A stretch of 64,000 nt of DNA from Alligator mississippiensis (Eukaryota; Chordata; Crocodylia; Alligatoridae). Shown here one piece after another: positions 24,501 to 36,300 of this stretch. The stretch covers positions 76,079,395 to 76,143,394 of the forward strand of contig NC_081833.1 in NCBI RefSeq assembly GCF_030867095.1, written 5' to 3'. Under the pieces are notes generated by a model. The model made no database searches, had not been told where the DNA came from, and was given only the letters and a program-made list of their open reading frames with translations. A program made the position numbers and the translations under genes. The number at the start of each line of letters is the position of its first letter. Within the stretch, counting starts at the first letter, position 1.

Positions 24501-27500
24501 GGGGCAGGCCCTGCAGAGAGCGGCAGCTGCAGCCAGCGCTGTGTGAGCTGAGCTGGGCTCTCTCATCTCCCCCCTTCGACCATGGCACTGCCTCGCCAGT
24601 GGGCTGCTGGGTCTCACCACAGCCAGTTGGGCTCTGCCCAGCAGCCCCGAGGTACTCACAGGTCACTGCCCTGCAGAGATTGAGGCCAAGTACGAGAAGA
24701 AGATGCGGCTGCTGCGGGAGGAGCTGGACCTGCGGCGCAAGACGGAGATCCATCAGATCGAGGAGCGCAAGAATGGGCAGATCAACACGCTGATGCAGAA
24801 CCACGAGAAGGCCTTCAGTGACATCAAGAACTACTACAACGATGTCACCCTCAACAACCTGGCCCTCATCAACACCCTCAAGGTAGCGCCTGCCCTGTGC
24901 CCGTGTCTCTGCCCTCCACTGGGCGGACACAGCAGGGGGGTCACCCCAGGCCTGGAGCCTCAGGGGGGCAGGCACCTAGGAACAAGCTTTCTGGAGGGGA
25001 ACCTGGGCTGGGAAGACTGGGGCTGGGGAAGGGGTCAGGGCTGGGGGTGGCGGGGCAGGCCTGAGGTCTCAAGCCATGCCCAGGGGACTGAGCCGGGGTG
25101 CGTGTTTGTGGTACAGGAGCAGATGGAGGAGATGAAGAAGAAGGAGGACCACCTGGAGAAAGAGATGGCAGAGGTGCTGCTGCAGAACCGGCGCCTGACA
25201 GAGCCCCTGCAGCGCGCCCGGGAGGAGGTGGCCGAGCTGCAGAAGAAGCTGGTGCACTATGAGAAGGACAAGGAGGTGCTGGCGGTAAGTCGGCTCTGTG
25301 GGCAGGTGGCAACCGCACGCCCCGACCCACAGTCACCTGGTGGGGACCCCTGCTGCAAGGCTGCCAGGGTCCCTGGGGGACAGAGAGAGTTGTAGAGAAG
25401 CAGGGCTGGAAGGGAGCTCCAGAGGTCACGCTAGTCCAGCCCCTGCCTGAGGCAGCATCAGGTCTGTGCAAACCATCCCAGACACATCCATTGTCCAATA
25501 ACTTAGCAAAATTACAGTCACGACCACAAGACATCACACCCGACCCTGCCGTAGAGAAAGCAGGGGGGTCATGGCAGCCAACGTCCTGCTTTCATAAAAG
25601 ACTAATACACGCTCAAACGATCCCAGGCAGAAGCTGTGCTACAGAGCAAGGTGAACCCCCCCGCCCCCCAAGTCCATATCAGTCTGACTGGGGGCAAATC
25701 TGTTCCTGACCCCACGTGGCATCAGTCTGACCAAGTGGAGGGGCAAGACCCTCTAGCCGGGGTCCTGCGGGGTTGCTCCCAGCAGGAGCATTGACAACCC
25801 AGTCCCCATCCACAGCCTGGGCCGTAGTCAGCACCCAGTGCCTCTGGTGGAGTCTTAAAAGCCCCCTGACGTGGAGCAGCCGAGGGCAAAATTCCCTCCT
25901 GACTCCATATAGCAACCAGCACAGCCCAGAAACCCCCGTAACAGAGCACAGGCATCGCTGCACCTAGATTATCTCCCAGCAGTGGCTGTCCAGCCTCTCC
26001 TTGACCCCTCCAGTGACAGAGTCCACAGCTTCCCTGGGCATCCGTTCCACCGCCTCACTGGGAGGGAGGCAGGAGCAGACCCAGCTGCTCACCCCGAGCA
26101 CCCTCTTGGCCTCACATGGCTTGTGCCAGTGGGGAGGATGGGCATGGGTGCTGCCTGGCCAGGGCTGTGCCTCGCCCCCTCCCTGCAGCCCGTGGCCCCC
26201 CAGGCACTGTCTGTCTGCTGTCCCCCACTCTGCAGAGCACGAAGGCCCGGCTCAAGGTCACCCAGAAGGAGCTGAAGGACCTTCAGTGGGAGCACGAAGT
26301 GGTGGAGCAGAGGTTCAGCAAGGTGAGAGCTGTGGGGGGTGAAGGGATCAGGGGGGCAGCCAGCACGGCCCTGTCCTCGCCAGCTGGGATCCTGGAGTAC
26401 ACGAGCCGGGCTTAGCGCCGGGAGCAGGACAGCGCCATGCGGGGTCTGTCGCCTGTAGCTCTTGGCTGGCAGCAGCTGCAGCCTCTCACCCCCGGTGTCC
26501 CGCAGGGGGGTCTGGCTTCATGCGGGCTCTGGGCTGCCATTGCACTGCCCGCAGGCCTCCCCCACCTCCTCTAACCCAGATACGCTCAGCGCGGCAGGAC
26601 AGGGCTTGCCTCTGATGCACAGAACCCCCAGGAACACGATCGATTGACGCCGCAGCAGCCGCGTGCTTCCTGTGTCCTAATTAGGACACTCGTTAACCGG
26701 CTCCGTGCCAGACCCCCCCTTGTCACCGCTGCTTGGAGCCACCCAGCCTGGCTGCTGTGAGGCATGGCTGGGGGGTGCAATGCTGGGCCTCTCCCAGGGC
26801 CCTGGATTTGGTCACAAGGGACTCTTGAGGTTCCATCGCTGCCCTGCAGCATAGTGTCCTTCCCCAGGATGCCCCCAGCCCAGCAGGAAGGTCCCTGGGG
26901 AGGGGAGTCCAGCACAGCCCTAGATCTCCCAGTGCACAGCAGTTCACCCTCTGTTCGGGGGGGAGGTAGCGGTCAGGGCCTCTGGGCACCACAGTGCTTG
27001 GGCTGGAAGGCGCTGACTGAGCCCACGGAGCAGGGCTGTTGGCAGTGCCCCGGGGTGAATGGGGGAAGAACGGGAGCCAGGCTGCTCAGGATCCGGGCTG
27101 GGAGGGAGCACTGTGCCCAGCCCAGCCCCTGGCACATGGGAGCCATGGGGTGCATTGCCCCTGTCCCCTGCAGTGCCCCATCTGATGGGTGCGCCGGTGT
27201 CCCTGAGCAGGTGCAGGCGGAGCGGGACGAGCTGTACCGCAAGTTCACGCAGGCCATCGGCGAGGTGCAGCAGAAGACCGGCTTCAAGAACCTGCTGCTG
27301 GAGCGCAAGCTGCAGGCGCTCACCGGGCTGGTGGAGAAGAAGGAGGTGCAGCTCAACGAGGTCCTCTCTGCCGCCAACCTCGACCCCAGCGCCCTCTCCC
27401 TGGTCACGCGCAAGCTGGAGGTACCATCCGGGGGCCGGGCCAGGCTTGCTGGGTGCAGCGCGGTTGCGGTCACAACCACTGCAGAGGAAGGAAGGAAGGA

Positions 27501-28782
27501 AGAGGGGCCTTTGGGGGCTGCGGGTGCTGGCCTGGCTGCAGCGGATGCGGCGCCAGGGAGCGGGGCCTCTGGGGGCTTTCCCTCTCAACCCTGGGGATTA
27601 TCATGGCTGATGGATCTTGCTGGCAGCCCTGGAGTGACTGGGGCTTCTCTTCTCCCCTCGCCTTTGTCCGGGACACTAAAAATACCCGTGCGGAGAGCCG
27701 CGGTGTGGTTGGGGGCTCTGCGACCCCCGCGTTCCAGCGCTGGGGCAGTGTAACCAGAGAAGCTGCACGTGCTGCCTGGCTTTGCGCCGGCTCCAGGCCT
27801 GGCTGTGCTGGGATGCAGGAGACGCCGGCTGGGCTCCCAGCTGTGCTGTGGGCTCCCCTGGCCTGCCTGGGGCTTCCGGCCCTGCCCAAAATGGAGCCGG
27901 AGCTCTGGGGCCACATCCAGGGGCAGGTGTAGCGGCGCATTCCTAGGAGGCCGACTAGACGGGAGCTCCCCGCAGCTGCTGGGCACCGCCATGTTCCTGG
28001 GTTCAGCTGCTCCCCACAGCTGCCGGTCGTGGGTCCAGCCCCTGGTCCCTGCTTGAGGCTGGGTGGCTCCAGGCAGGGCCCAGTCAGCCGGGCTCATGGG
28101 ACAGGGTGGTGACGAAGCCACAGCAGGCACCGAGAGCCTGGGGCATCTGCCTGGCCCCAGTCCTCTCTGCGGGAACAGCCTCCCACAGTTGCGTCCCGGG
28201 GCTCGGAGGTGCTGGGTGTTGCCCCAGGCCGTCCCCACATCAGAGGGGGCAGGGAGGGCTTAGCTGAAGTTGGCAGCCAGGTACTAACGAGCCCGGTCTC
28301 CGCTGCTAGGACGTGCTGGAATCCAAGAACACCAGCATCAAGGAGCTGCAGTACGAGCTCGCCCGGGTCTGCAAGGTGAGGGAGCTGGGGCACCCTGCCA
28401 TGCTGGGTCTGGGGGAGGGCAGCACGTGCTCCGGGCCTTGTGGGGGGAGAGAGCGGATGGGCTTTGCCTGCTCCCCTCCTGGAGGGCTCCCCATAACCCT
28501 GCCCCAGCCCTGCTTCTGCCACCTCGGGGAATCCCCAGCCCCCACATGCCCTGGGCTGCCGGTGGGTGGCCCGGAGCTGGCTCCAGGGCCGGGGAGAGTG
28601 AAATGCTGGGACCTGGCTCCGCTCCCTTCCAGGCGCACAACGACCTGCTGCGGACATACGAGGCAAAGCTTGCAGCTTTCGGGATCCCGCTGGACAACCT
28701 GGGCTTCACGCCGCTGGAGACACCCCTGCTGGAGCAGGCACTGGGCCAGGGCCCTGCTGGACTGGTCGCCACCCCCACATAG
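21554..28782 (+). CDS. GAS8: GAS8 / DRC4, dynein regulatory complex subunit 4
   Basis: The eleven coding exons are 21554-21556 (ATG alone), 22619-22711, 22817-23014, 23129-23335, 24301-24355, 24677-24882, 25117-25284, 26236-26322, 27211-27420, 28310-28375 and 28633-28782 (stop TAG). Phases agree and give 480 residues; human GAS8 is 478. The start is Lys/Gly-rich ([12 protein letters not shown]). Almost all the rest is coiled coil, including [49 protein letters not shown] and [17 protein letters not shown]. The chain ends [13 protein letters not shown]. From family knowledge it is a core subunit of the nexin-dynein regulatory complex that links doublet microtubules in motile cilia. An exon coding only the initiator Met is the known GAS8 arrangement. 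All domains look intact. Introns carry a minisatellite and two CR1-type remnants. Confidence 0.97.
21640..22330 (+). repeat. GAS8 intron 1 higher-order minisatellite
   Basis: The word TTTCTGCGGGGCCTCCC starts at 21871, 21956, 22034, 22113, 22198 and 22276. Spacings are 85, 78, 79, 85 and 78, so three unlike units form a repeat of 242 bases. More diverged copies extend left to about 21640. The plus strand is very G-rich (runs of 5-7 G). Open frames on both strands through this block are an effect of the repeat. Confidence 0.92.
23400..23825 (-). mobile_element. CR1 LINE 3' fragment, reverse orientation, in GAS8 intron 4
   Basis: It shares long words with the copy at 6733-7150 (ATATCCAACCTCAACTTCCC, CCTTGTCCTGTATCTGCC, TGCAGGGAGGTGAAGG). 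It extends further toward the 5' side of the element (CCCTCCACTGAACCCTCTCC, CCAAAACTGG). Orientation is opposite to GAS8. Confidence 0.9.
25385..26075 (-). mobile_element. CR1-type retrotransposon remnant, probably composite, in GAS8 intron 7
   Basis: The left end has AGCAGGGCTGGAAGGGAGCT and CTAGTCCAGCCCCTGCC, typical of the reverse complement of a CR1 3' end. The right end has GTCCAGCCTCTCCTTGACC and CAGCTTCCCTGGGCATCCG, also CR1-like. The middle (TCTGACTGGGGGCAAAT, TTCCTGACCCCA, GGGGCAAGACCC) resembles a repeat common in crocodilians and turtles. It may be a diverged part of the same family or a second insertion. Confidence 0.7.
26672..26689. promoter_or_regulatory. Perfect 18-base palindrome with TAATTA core
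   Basis: GTGTCCTAATTAGGACAC reads the same on both strands. It lies in GAS8 intron 8, in GC-rich surroundings. TAATTA is a homeodomain core, so a dimer site is possible. Function is not shown. Confidence 0.5.
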
Positions 28783-28921
28783 CACCCATGGGTGCGCTGA
28801 CCTTGCTACGCAGGCCACAGCTCCATGGGCAGCAGAGCTCCTGGCAGTGGCTCTGCCCCATCCCTGTGCTGCCGCAGGCACCGCACTGGCCCAGGTGGGG
28901 AGTGGGGCTTCCCCAGCCCCC

Positions 28922-28927
28922 ATTAAA
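28922..28927 (+). terminator. GAS8 poly(A) signal (ATTAAA)
   Basis: ATTAAA lies 140 bases after the GAS8 stop and is the first usable signal. A short 3' UTR fits the gene. Confidence 0.65.
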
Positions 28928-30077
28928 CAGCCAAGGAAGGTTTGCAGAGCCGGATCCAGACTGGACCCTCCTTCAGCACAGCCAAAGCTGCTTTGGTGCC
29001 CTGCTCCGGGAACGCGCCGCCAGAGGCAGCAGGCGTAAGTGCCCCCAGGCCTGGGCAGGTGCAGCTGCTGGAGTGGGACCAGGAGGGTGAACATGTCTCT
29101 CCCTGCACCTCCCCAGGGCAGGGGCAGCCATGGCACCGCTGGGGTTTGCTGTGGGGTAGGCAGAGCCCCTGGCACCTCAGCCTGGCTGAGGCCAAGCTGT
29201 GAGCTCGGCAGTCTGGGCCTGGCTCTGGTCTCCGCCTGGGTCCCGGCTTGCAGAGGGTGGGGAGGCACATGGCCACGCAGAGACTGCTGGGCTGCAGCCC
29301 GGGGACCTCTCTGCATCAGGGGCCAGAGCCAGCAACTGCAATGGCACAGCCTGCTGCAGCCGCCCCTGGAGCCCCGGTCTGGACTCTTCCCCTTGCCTAC
29401 ACCCCCCTCCTGTTCTGCCCCCTTGCCCTGCCCAGGCACCTGCAGGGCACGCAGGGGTTAACCATTCCTGGGCTGGGAGTGCTCCAGCAGATTGCCCCTC
29501 CTGCCCATGGGATGCTGCCCACACCAGCTCCTGTTGCAGGGAAGGTAGCCTCGGGCTCCCAGCCACCCATCAGCCCTGGTTGAGAACCTTGCAGGCCCCT
29601 CAGCTCATGGCACCCGACCCCAGCTGCCCCCACTTCGCCAGGAGCCCGGACCCACTGCCTGCCCAGCCCCCCAGCATGGGACCCTGCAAGCCTGTCAGCT
29701 GAGGACACCACAGATGAGGCCCAGCCCACCCAGGCCCTGGGTTCTGAAGCCACCATTGCGCCCGTGCAGTCCCCAAGGGGTTAATGTGCCCTGGGGTGGG
29801 TGGGGGCCTTGCTGTCCTCACTCCCCATCAGCGCTGGCCACCCAGGTGTTGCAGGGTAAGGAGCAGGCAGGCTGAAGCCCACACGGAGCTGCCCCCACCT
29901 CTCCAGGCTGGCAGAGCCCTGGGGTCTCGGCGGGCAGACAGGTGGGGGGCACAGCCCAGCGGGGCCTCAAGCCAGGGAGGGCAAAATACCCTCTCCTGGT
30001 TGCCCTGATCAGGCAGGAGCCCCTGGAACCAGCCCCACACCAGTGCCCCAAGGCGGCATGGGACAGTCCCCAGCATG

Positions 30078-30130
30078 TGCTGCCTCAGTGTCCCCTTCTG
30101 TAGAATGGGGATAATGGGGACAGGGGTTGC
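30078..30130 (-). mobile_element. MIR-like ancient SINE fragment
   Basis: TGCCTCAGTGTCCCC, TCTGTAGAATGGGG and ATAATGGGGA match the conserved MIR core read in reverse. The fragment is short and old. Confidence 0.6.
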
Positions 30131-30767
30131 AAGCGGAAGGCTGCCCAGATCGCCCCCCTCCTGATGCCCCCCAGGGACCCCCTACGGGGGAGGCAACAGG
30201 GTGGGGGAAGGGAGCATGTCTTGCTGCTGCAACCTCCCCTGGCAACCCCCCCCTCCCCCTTGCTGGCAGCCTGGATGCAGATGGCAGACTGTTATGCAAA
30301 GCAGCTCGTTAGGGGTTTACACAAATGGCATCCACGGAGCTGCTCCCAGCAGGGTGGCTCGGATGCCCCACTCCCCCACCCTCCCTTCCCCGGGCTGGCT
30401 GTTCACCGGCTGTGTCAGGATCAGGTGCTGGGACACCGCCCCCCACCTTGCACCACCCCTTGGGTCTCAGGGCACGCGGGAGGTGGAGGGAGCCTGTCCG
30501 GCTTCTGGGTTCAGGCTCTCGGGCACAGCGCACAGGCCCAGGCACCTGGCACAGGGTGTCCTGGAGGAGCCCAGAGACACGAGGCCGGGACCATGGGTCC
30601 AGGGGGAGCCATGGAGACCTGGCTGGACAGGTGAGCCCTAGGGCCCGGGCCCCAGCTGCAGGGCAGGCTCCTCGCTGCTAGGCCTGCTGGCTGCCTGCCC
30701 TACTGCAGGTCCCTGCCAAGCCCCCCGGGCCCTTGCACCCTCCTCTCCACCCCCCCAACCCTGCATA

Positions 30768-30850
30768 TGTGAGGAAACTGAGGCAGGGAGCCCACTCATC
30801 CCCATGAAACTCAGTGAGGGCTGTTCTGCTCCCCCACAGCAGCTAGGACC
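30768..30850 (+). mobile_element. MIR-like ancient SINE fragment
   Basis: TGAGGAAACTGAGGCAGGGA followed later by CACAGCAGCTAGG matches the MIR core and its downstream part in forward orientation, with divergence between. It lies about 640 bases from the fragment at 30078 and in the opposite orientation. Confidence 0.5.
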
Positions 30851-32934
30851 CCCGCCTGGGCCCAGCTGGCAGGTAGCTTGACTGCAGCCACCTGCTCTGT
30901 GACCGGCACAGCGCTAAACCCCCTTCCTGTGACCTGCACTGCTTATAGTGCCCGGGCTCCCCTCCTCCACAGCTGAGCTGGTGCCCACCCTGTGCCCTCC
31001 TGGGCATAGGGGCAGTCTGGCCGGGCAGCTGCTGGAGGATCAGCCTGTTTCCAGTGAATGCCAGCAGCAACCCCACTGCAGCAAGGACCCTGCACCAGCG
31101 GCTCCGGGCTCCCAGGAGGGTGCCTGGGACATCTGGCCATAAGGGAGCTCAGCTCTGCAGTTGTCTGGCTCTGGCCCTGGGCTTGTCCAGGCAGAAAAGC
31201 AGCGTGGCAGGGTGTCCGCAAAAGCATGCCAGCTACAGGGGCTAGCGCTTGCTCACTCCATGCCCAGGCATTGCCCTGGCTGCTGCCAGCTCCCCTTGCT
31301 CTGCCCCAGGCTGCAGCCCCCTGTGCCTGAGTGGAGTGCCAGGCTGGACTGCGCGGGGTCTGCAAGCTGGGACTCCCTTGCAGCCAGGAGCTCCCCAGTC
31401 CAGGAGCACCAGCGGGCAGGTGGCACCTTGCAGGGAGCGGGTGCCTGGGGGGGGGAAAGCTGGAGAGGCGGTGTCAGGTAACCTCCTGCCCACTGGAAAC
31501 CCCCTGCCCAAATACAGAGCGCCCCTGTCTAGAGGCCTGGCAGACTTGGGGCAGGCTCCAGTGCAAACACTGCTCTGGGCCCTGGCAGGCTCGGGGAGCC
31601 ATCCCTATGCCCACTACAGCCATGGGGCAGCCCAGCCTGGTACGGGCTCTGCTGGAGGCCATGGGCACCCAGCCACCCCATGCAGTGCTGGGAAGAGCTC
31701 TGACATGGAGCAGGTGTCTGCTGCCTCTTGCCTCCCCTGGAAAGGAAGCCGGAGATTCAGGGGAAACCCAGCACTGCCACCCTGGGGCCACGTGCTCCCT
31801 GGCTGCGCTCTCCTGCGGGGTCAAACCAAGCGCAGGAGCCGGACGGGCAAGGTCTGTCTGCACCCTGCCCCACCCCTGCCAGGCTCCTGGCGCCTGGACC
31901 CCCTGGGTTGTTCCCAGGTGCTGGAGGCTGCCCGCTGCCCACCCCTGGCCTTGCTGGGCCCATCCAGGCTGCAGGCCCCAGAGTCCATCCATGGCTTGAC
32001 CAGGAGCCATGGCTTGACTGGGGCTGAGACACCCTGGGCTGAAGGAGGGCAGCTGCCGGGGCAGAGCACCGCTGGGCTGAGCTGGCTGCTGGTTTCCAGT
32101 CTGGTTCCTGGGGGCGCAGGGTCCGTGGCACTACCTGGCCCCCAGGGCCTTTCCAGCAGAGGGAAAGGATCCTGCAAGCACCAGGCTTTCCCACCCCGCC
32201 TGGGTGAGGCCTGGCCAGGGCAGGGGAGGGGAGCAGAGTGACTCAGCCCAGTCCCGTGGTGGTGGTTATCTGCGTGCTTTGTTCTCCAAGGCTGAGCCAA
32301 GGCTGGCCTCTGTACCCTGCCCCCCAGCCCAGGCTGGACCTGCCAGGGGGAACAGACCCTGCAAAACCACATGCGGGCAGCCACAGGGGTTCAGGCACCA
32401 TGGGCTGTGCTGGGGCTGCCGCCTTGGCATCCCTGGGGGAGCCCAGGAGCTCGGTGTGGGGGCACCAGGGCAGTGTGTGCCCTCCTGGCCTGCAGGGTGG
32501 GAGCAGGATCTGGCCCGGTGCAGCAGCCCGTGGTGTTGTTTCGCTAAATCCCCCGGCTAATCCTGGGGATCCGGCTGTCTCCGCGCGGCCGTGCCGATGC
32601 CCTGGGCACTTCCGCTGTCTGAGCCCCCAGCACCAGGGCTGCAGGGACGCGTGGCCTGGGTCCAGCCAAGCTTAGGGGGGGCCTGGCCCAGCCTGACCCT
32701 CTGCCTCTTGGGAGGAGGAACCGCCACCCTGAGCCCCTGCTGGCAGCAACCAAGGGCCCGCATCTCCAAATGGGACGCACCGGTGCGGGGGGCCAGGGCT
32801 CGCTCGGGGGTGGCACTGCCTCCTCCGGCGCTGCAGCTCTGCACGATGCCGGCGACCGAGCCCGTGTGTGCGTGTGCACCGGCCTCCCACACCACGCACA
32901 CGCGTGTGGGGTTGGGCGGCGTGGATGCCCGATT

Positions 32935-33010
32935 ACCGTATTTACCCGAATGTAAGACGAGGAGGGTTTCCCTACCCGATCAATAGGGGCGGGGGCTCCT
33001 CGTCTCCCAC
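32935..33010. repeat. Hairpin-forming segment with AGACGAGGAG arms
   Basis: AGACGAGGAG (32955-32964) and its exact reverse complement CTCCTCGTCT (32996-33005) flank a 31-base loop. The lead-in CCGTATTTACCCGAATGTAA resembles words seen in some dispersed animal repeats, so this may be a small DNA-transposon remnant. I cannot name a family. Confidence 0.4.
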
Positions 33011-33139
33011 GGGCGGGCACGGCGGCCTCCTGACATGCGATACGCAAGGGTGGCAGTTAATCCCCCGGGCCGCGCGTTCACACGGACGGGGCTTACTCCG
33101 CATTAGGGGAAGGAGCCGCGCGGGGCAGTTCAAACGCAG

Positions 33140-33306
33140 CCGGTCCCGCCCCCGGAGCGGGCGGGGCGGGGCGGGGCTGGGCGGGGCGGGACGGGGCGGC
33201 ACCTGCCCGGGGTCGCCCGCCTCACCTGGCGCCGCCGCTTTAAAACCGGAGCCGCCGCGGGCCCCGCACCCGCGTCTCGCCCGTCCTGCCCTGTCCACCC
33301 TCCCGC
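33140..33306 (+). promoter_or_regulatory. CDH3 promoter: GC boxes, two CACCTG E-boxes, TATA-like box
   Basis: Repeated GGGGCGGGG boxes lie at 33160-33197. CACCTG occurs at 33200-33205 and 33223-33228. TTTAAAA at 33239-33245 may act as a weak TATA. The ATG follows at 33307. CACCTG/CAGGTG boxes in classical cadherin promoters are known targets of SNAI and ZEB repressors. Binding here is inferred. Confidence 0.65.
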
Positions 33307-36300
33307 ATGGGGCTGCCGCGGGGCTGGGCCGGGCTCTGCCGCCTGCTGCTCCCGCTGCTGCTGCAGCTGCAGGTACCGGGATCGGGATCGGGATCGGGAT
33401 CAGGGCTGGGTGGGGGGGGCGGACCCGACCCGACCCGACCCGACCCGACCCGCGGTGCTGACCCCTCTCCTCCCGCAGCTGAGCCGGGAGCGCAGCGCAG
33501 CGGCCGGACCGTGCCCGCGGGACCCCCGTGCACCGTGCCGGCACCAGGAGCGCGGCCGAGGTAGGTGTGGGGCCGGGGCCGGGACCTGCGCCCACGGGGG
33601 GTCAGGGGCTCGTGGGGCGGGTGCCCCCTTATCTGGTGGTGCACGTAGTGGCTGGTCTTGGGGCAGGCCTGGGGGGCTGGAGGGGGTAGTGGGTCTCACG
33701 GCCCCGCGGTGTGCCCTGCCCCGTCCTGCTGCCTCATGCCCCTGTCCACCGGCTCCGGCAGCGTGGGTCAGGTGCCCAGCCGAGCGGATCCTAATGGTTT
33801 CACTTGGCACAGCCCCACATTGTGCCAGGAACAGAGGCTCGTCTGTCTGGCTCCGTCCTGCCCGGGCTCGGCCCCCCTCCTCTGCAACAGTGTGGGTGGG
33901 AGGGTGGAGCCGCTGCCCCTGGGACAGGCTGGAGGCTGGGGTCTAGAGCCCTTGTAGGTTGTGGGTCCCAGAGCTGCCCTGCCAGCCCCCTGCTCCCCTC
34001 CTTGGAGAGCAGCTGCCACGCTGGGGCTGGCACTGGTGCCCAGGCCTTCGTGCGCTGTGGGATGGGGGAGTTGCTTGTTTCCCTCCTGCTCCCTGGGCCT
34101 CTTGGGCAGCCTGACCTTCGAGTCCGAGGTGCGGCCGGCTGCACATTCCAGACCTGGTGGCAGGGGAGGGGCTGGGAAGGAGCAGCCCCTCACCCCCTTG
34201 CGCAGCTCGCCTGGCTTCAGGTTACTCCTTGGGGCAGGGCCACGGCGCTGAAAGCAGGCAGGTGGAGGGGGATCGAGTACCTTGGAGTGGCACGGAGAGC
34301 GCTGGCAAGATTCCCCAGGCTGAGAGCAGCCCAGATCAGATACGCGGTCCCCAAGCTGCTCACCGGGGTAGTGAGGCCGGAGGACCAACCCCTCGCTGGG
34401 AGCGCAGGGCTTGTGCTGAGTTTGGGGGGGGGGGGAACTGTGCTAGCTCTGGGTGGGATCTAGGAGCTGCATGGGGCCGGACTGGCCCCAGGTGGACGAG
34501 GTCCAGGAACCTGCGTGATGGCTGGGCCACCCCGTCCAGGAGCATGAGCAGCTGCCTGGTGCTTCCCTGCGTTGCCAGCCCTTGTTTACACCGGCCGCAT
34601 CCTGGGGGATGCAGCTATTTCCAGTAACCACGGCTGCAGAGATCTAGGCCTCACTAATGGCTGCGGAGCTCCGCGCGCCCTTGGCCCCAAGTGCTTCCAG
34701 GCAGCCGGGATGGGCTGACCCGAGCACAGGGGCTGTGCAGCGGACTCGGTTTGCTCCACGCAGGCTGTGCCCATTTGCTCTCGCCATCCTAGAGCGGGCG
34801 GTGCATTAGCCACGGCCTGTGACCCTGGGAGGGGAGGGTGTGCTAACGAGCAGCCAGGATGGCTGGGGCTGGGTGCTGTGCCACCACTCTTCCCTGCTGG
34901 CTGGAGTGGGGCTGTACCCAGCATGGGGCAGCTGTGCTTGCCCCAGAGTTGTGTGTGTGCCGGCTGTGATTAAGTGCCCCCACCACCTCCTGCTACCCCT
35001 CGAGCCCCCTGCTCGCCAGCATGCAGCTCTTTCCGGTGCAGTGGTCGCGGCGGGTGCTGATGCCGGCAAATCCACTCCAGCACAGGGGGCGGGGAAGCAT
35101 CTGGCACGGCTGTCAAAGGACAAGGATTGTGTGGGGGAGCCCTGTCCTGGGCACTTGCCAGAGCCTTTTGTCTGGTGCTGACTGGGGCACCAGGAAGGCT
35201 GGCTGCTAGGCCAGGCAGTGCCCACCCCTGACCTGGAGCTTGGGGTGGCTCAGACCGGCTCCCTTATCTGGGCTTTTAAAATCCCAGGGTGAGACCCGGA
35301 CCCACGGAGCATGCCCCATCCTGCTGCATCAGAGGCTAGTGCCAGTCCAGCAGGTGTGAGCAGCCAGTCCTGGCACCCACGGGAGACCCGAGCGGGCTCT
35401 GGGCCTGGGATTTCCAGGTGCCTGGGCTCATGAGAGCAGCCCTGGGAAGCAGGGCTTGGTGTGGGCTGTGCTGAGGATTAGTGTCTCGTGCCTGTCGGGG
35501 ATGTGAGAGAGGCCCAGGCATGCAGGACCTTGGCAGAGCAGCTAGTTGCTGCTCGACAGCTTTCTGCTGCGCTGTGCAAGCCACGGGCTGCAGTCCAGCA
35601 GTGCCATGGGTGGTGAGTGGGGGCTGTGGGCACAATGGGATTAACGATGGATTGGGCCAGCTCTGGAGGTAGCAAGGGAGGAGCGGGAAGTGAGCTGGCT
35701 CTGGATCAGGGGCCCTGTAACAACATGCATTCCAGGGGCCAGGACTCATTCCTATCTAGGAACCCAGGGTGAGTCATGAAGCAGAGAGCCTACGTCTCTA
35801 GCCTGGGGCAGGTCCCCAAGCCAGTAAGCTTCCTGGCACTGCTCCTGCTCATACATGGGCATCTACCACCAAGGATCACCTGTACCGCCCCATGGCTTGG
35901 TCACGGGGCTTCCTACCCCCGCACCGAGGTGGAGGTTGGGGACAGGCCCCTGCCCAAATGAGGCACCGGCTCAGCTTGGCTCTGGGCAGGCGGTGGCTGG
36001 GGACCCTCTGCCCTGTAGCTCTGCTGCCTGGGGAGATGGACCCCAAGCTCTGCCATCTCCTGGCTGGGATCCAGCTGGTGACTCTTATTTATTTTTGGCA
36101 TGGGGCTTGCCTGGCATGGGCCACAAATAGGCAGGATTGGGGAGAGGCTGTGGCCTGGGCAGGCTTTGCAGATCTGTAAATGGATAATCCACTTCCCACC
36201 CCCTGAGCAGGTGCTGCTCCCAGCTTAATTGAATAGCAAATGCCTGGCAGCAGGTGAACCATATCCAGCCAGGCTAAGCCTTGCCCGGCACATCTCCTTG

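Larger units (their letters stand above)
28928..33130. other. Intergenic spacer, GAS8 to CDH3
   Basis: No supported gene is seen on either strand. Long open frames here are GC-driven and have no recognised domain. The spacer holds two MIR-like pieces (30078-30130 and 30768-30850) and a hairpin near 32955. CpG density rises toward the CDH3 promoter after 32540. Confidence 0.5.

Noticed and set aside
31249-32241. A 330-residue open frame in the GAS8-CDH3 spacer
   Set aside because: No domain, no splice evidence, and Pro/Gly/Ser-rich GC-driven composition.
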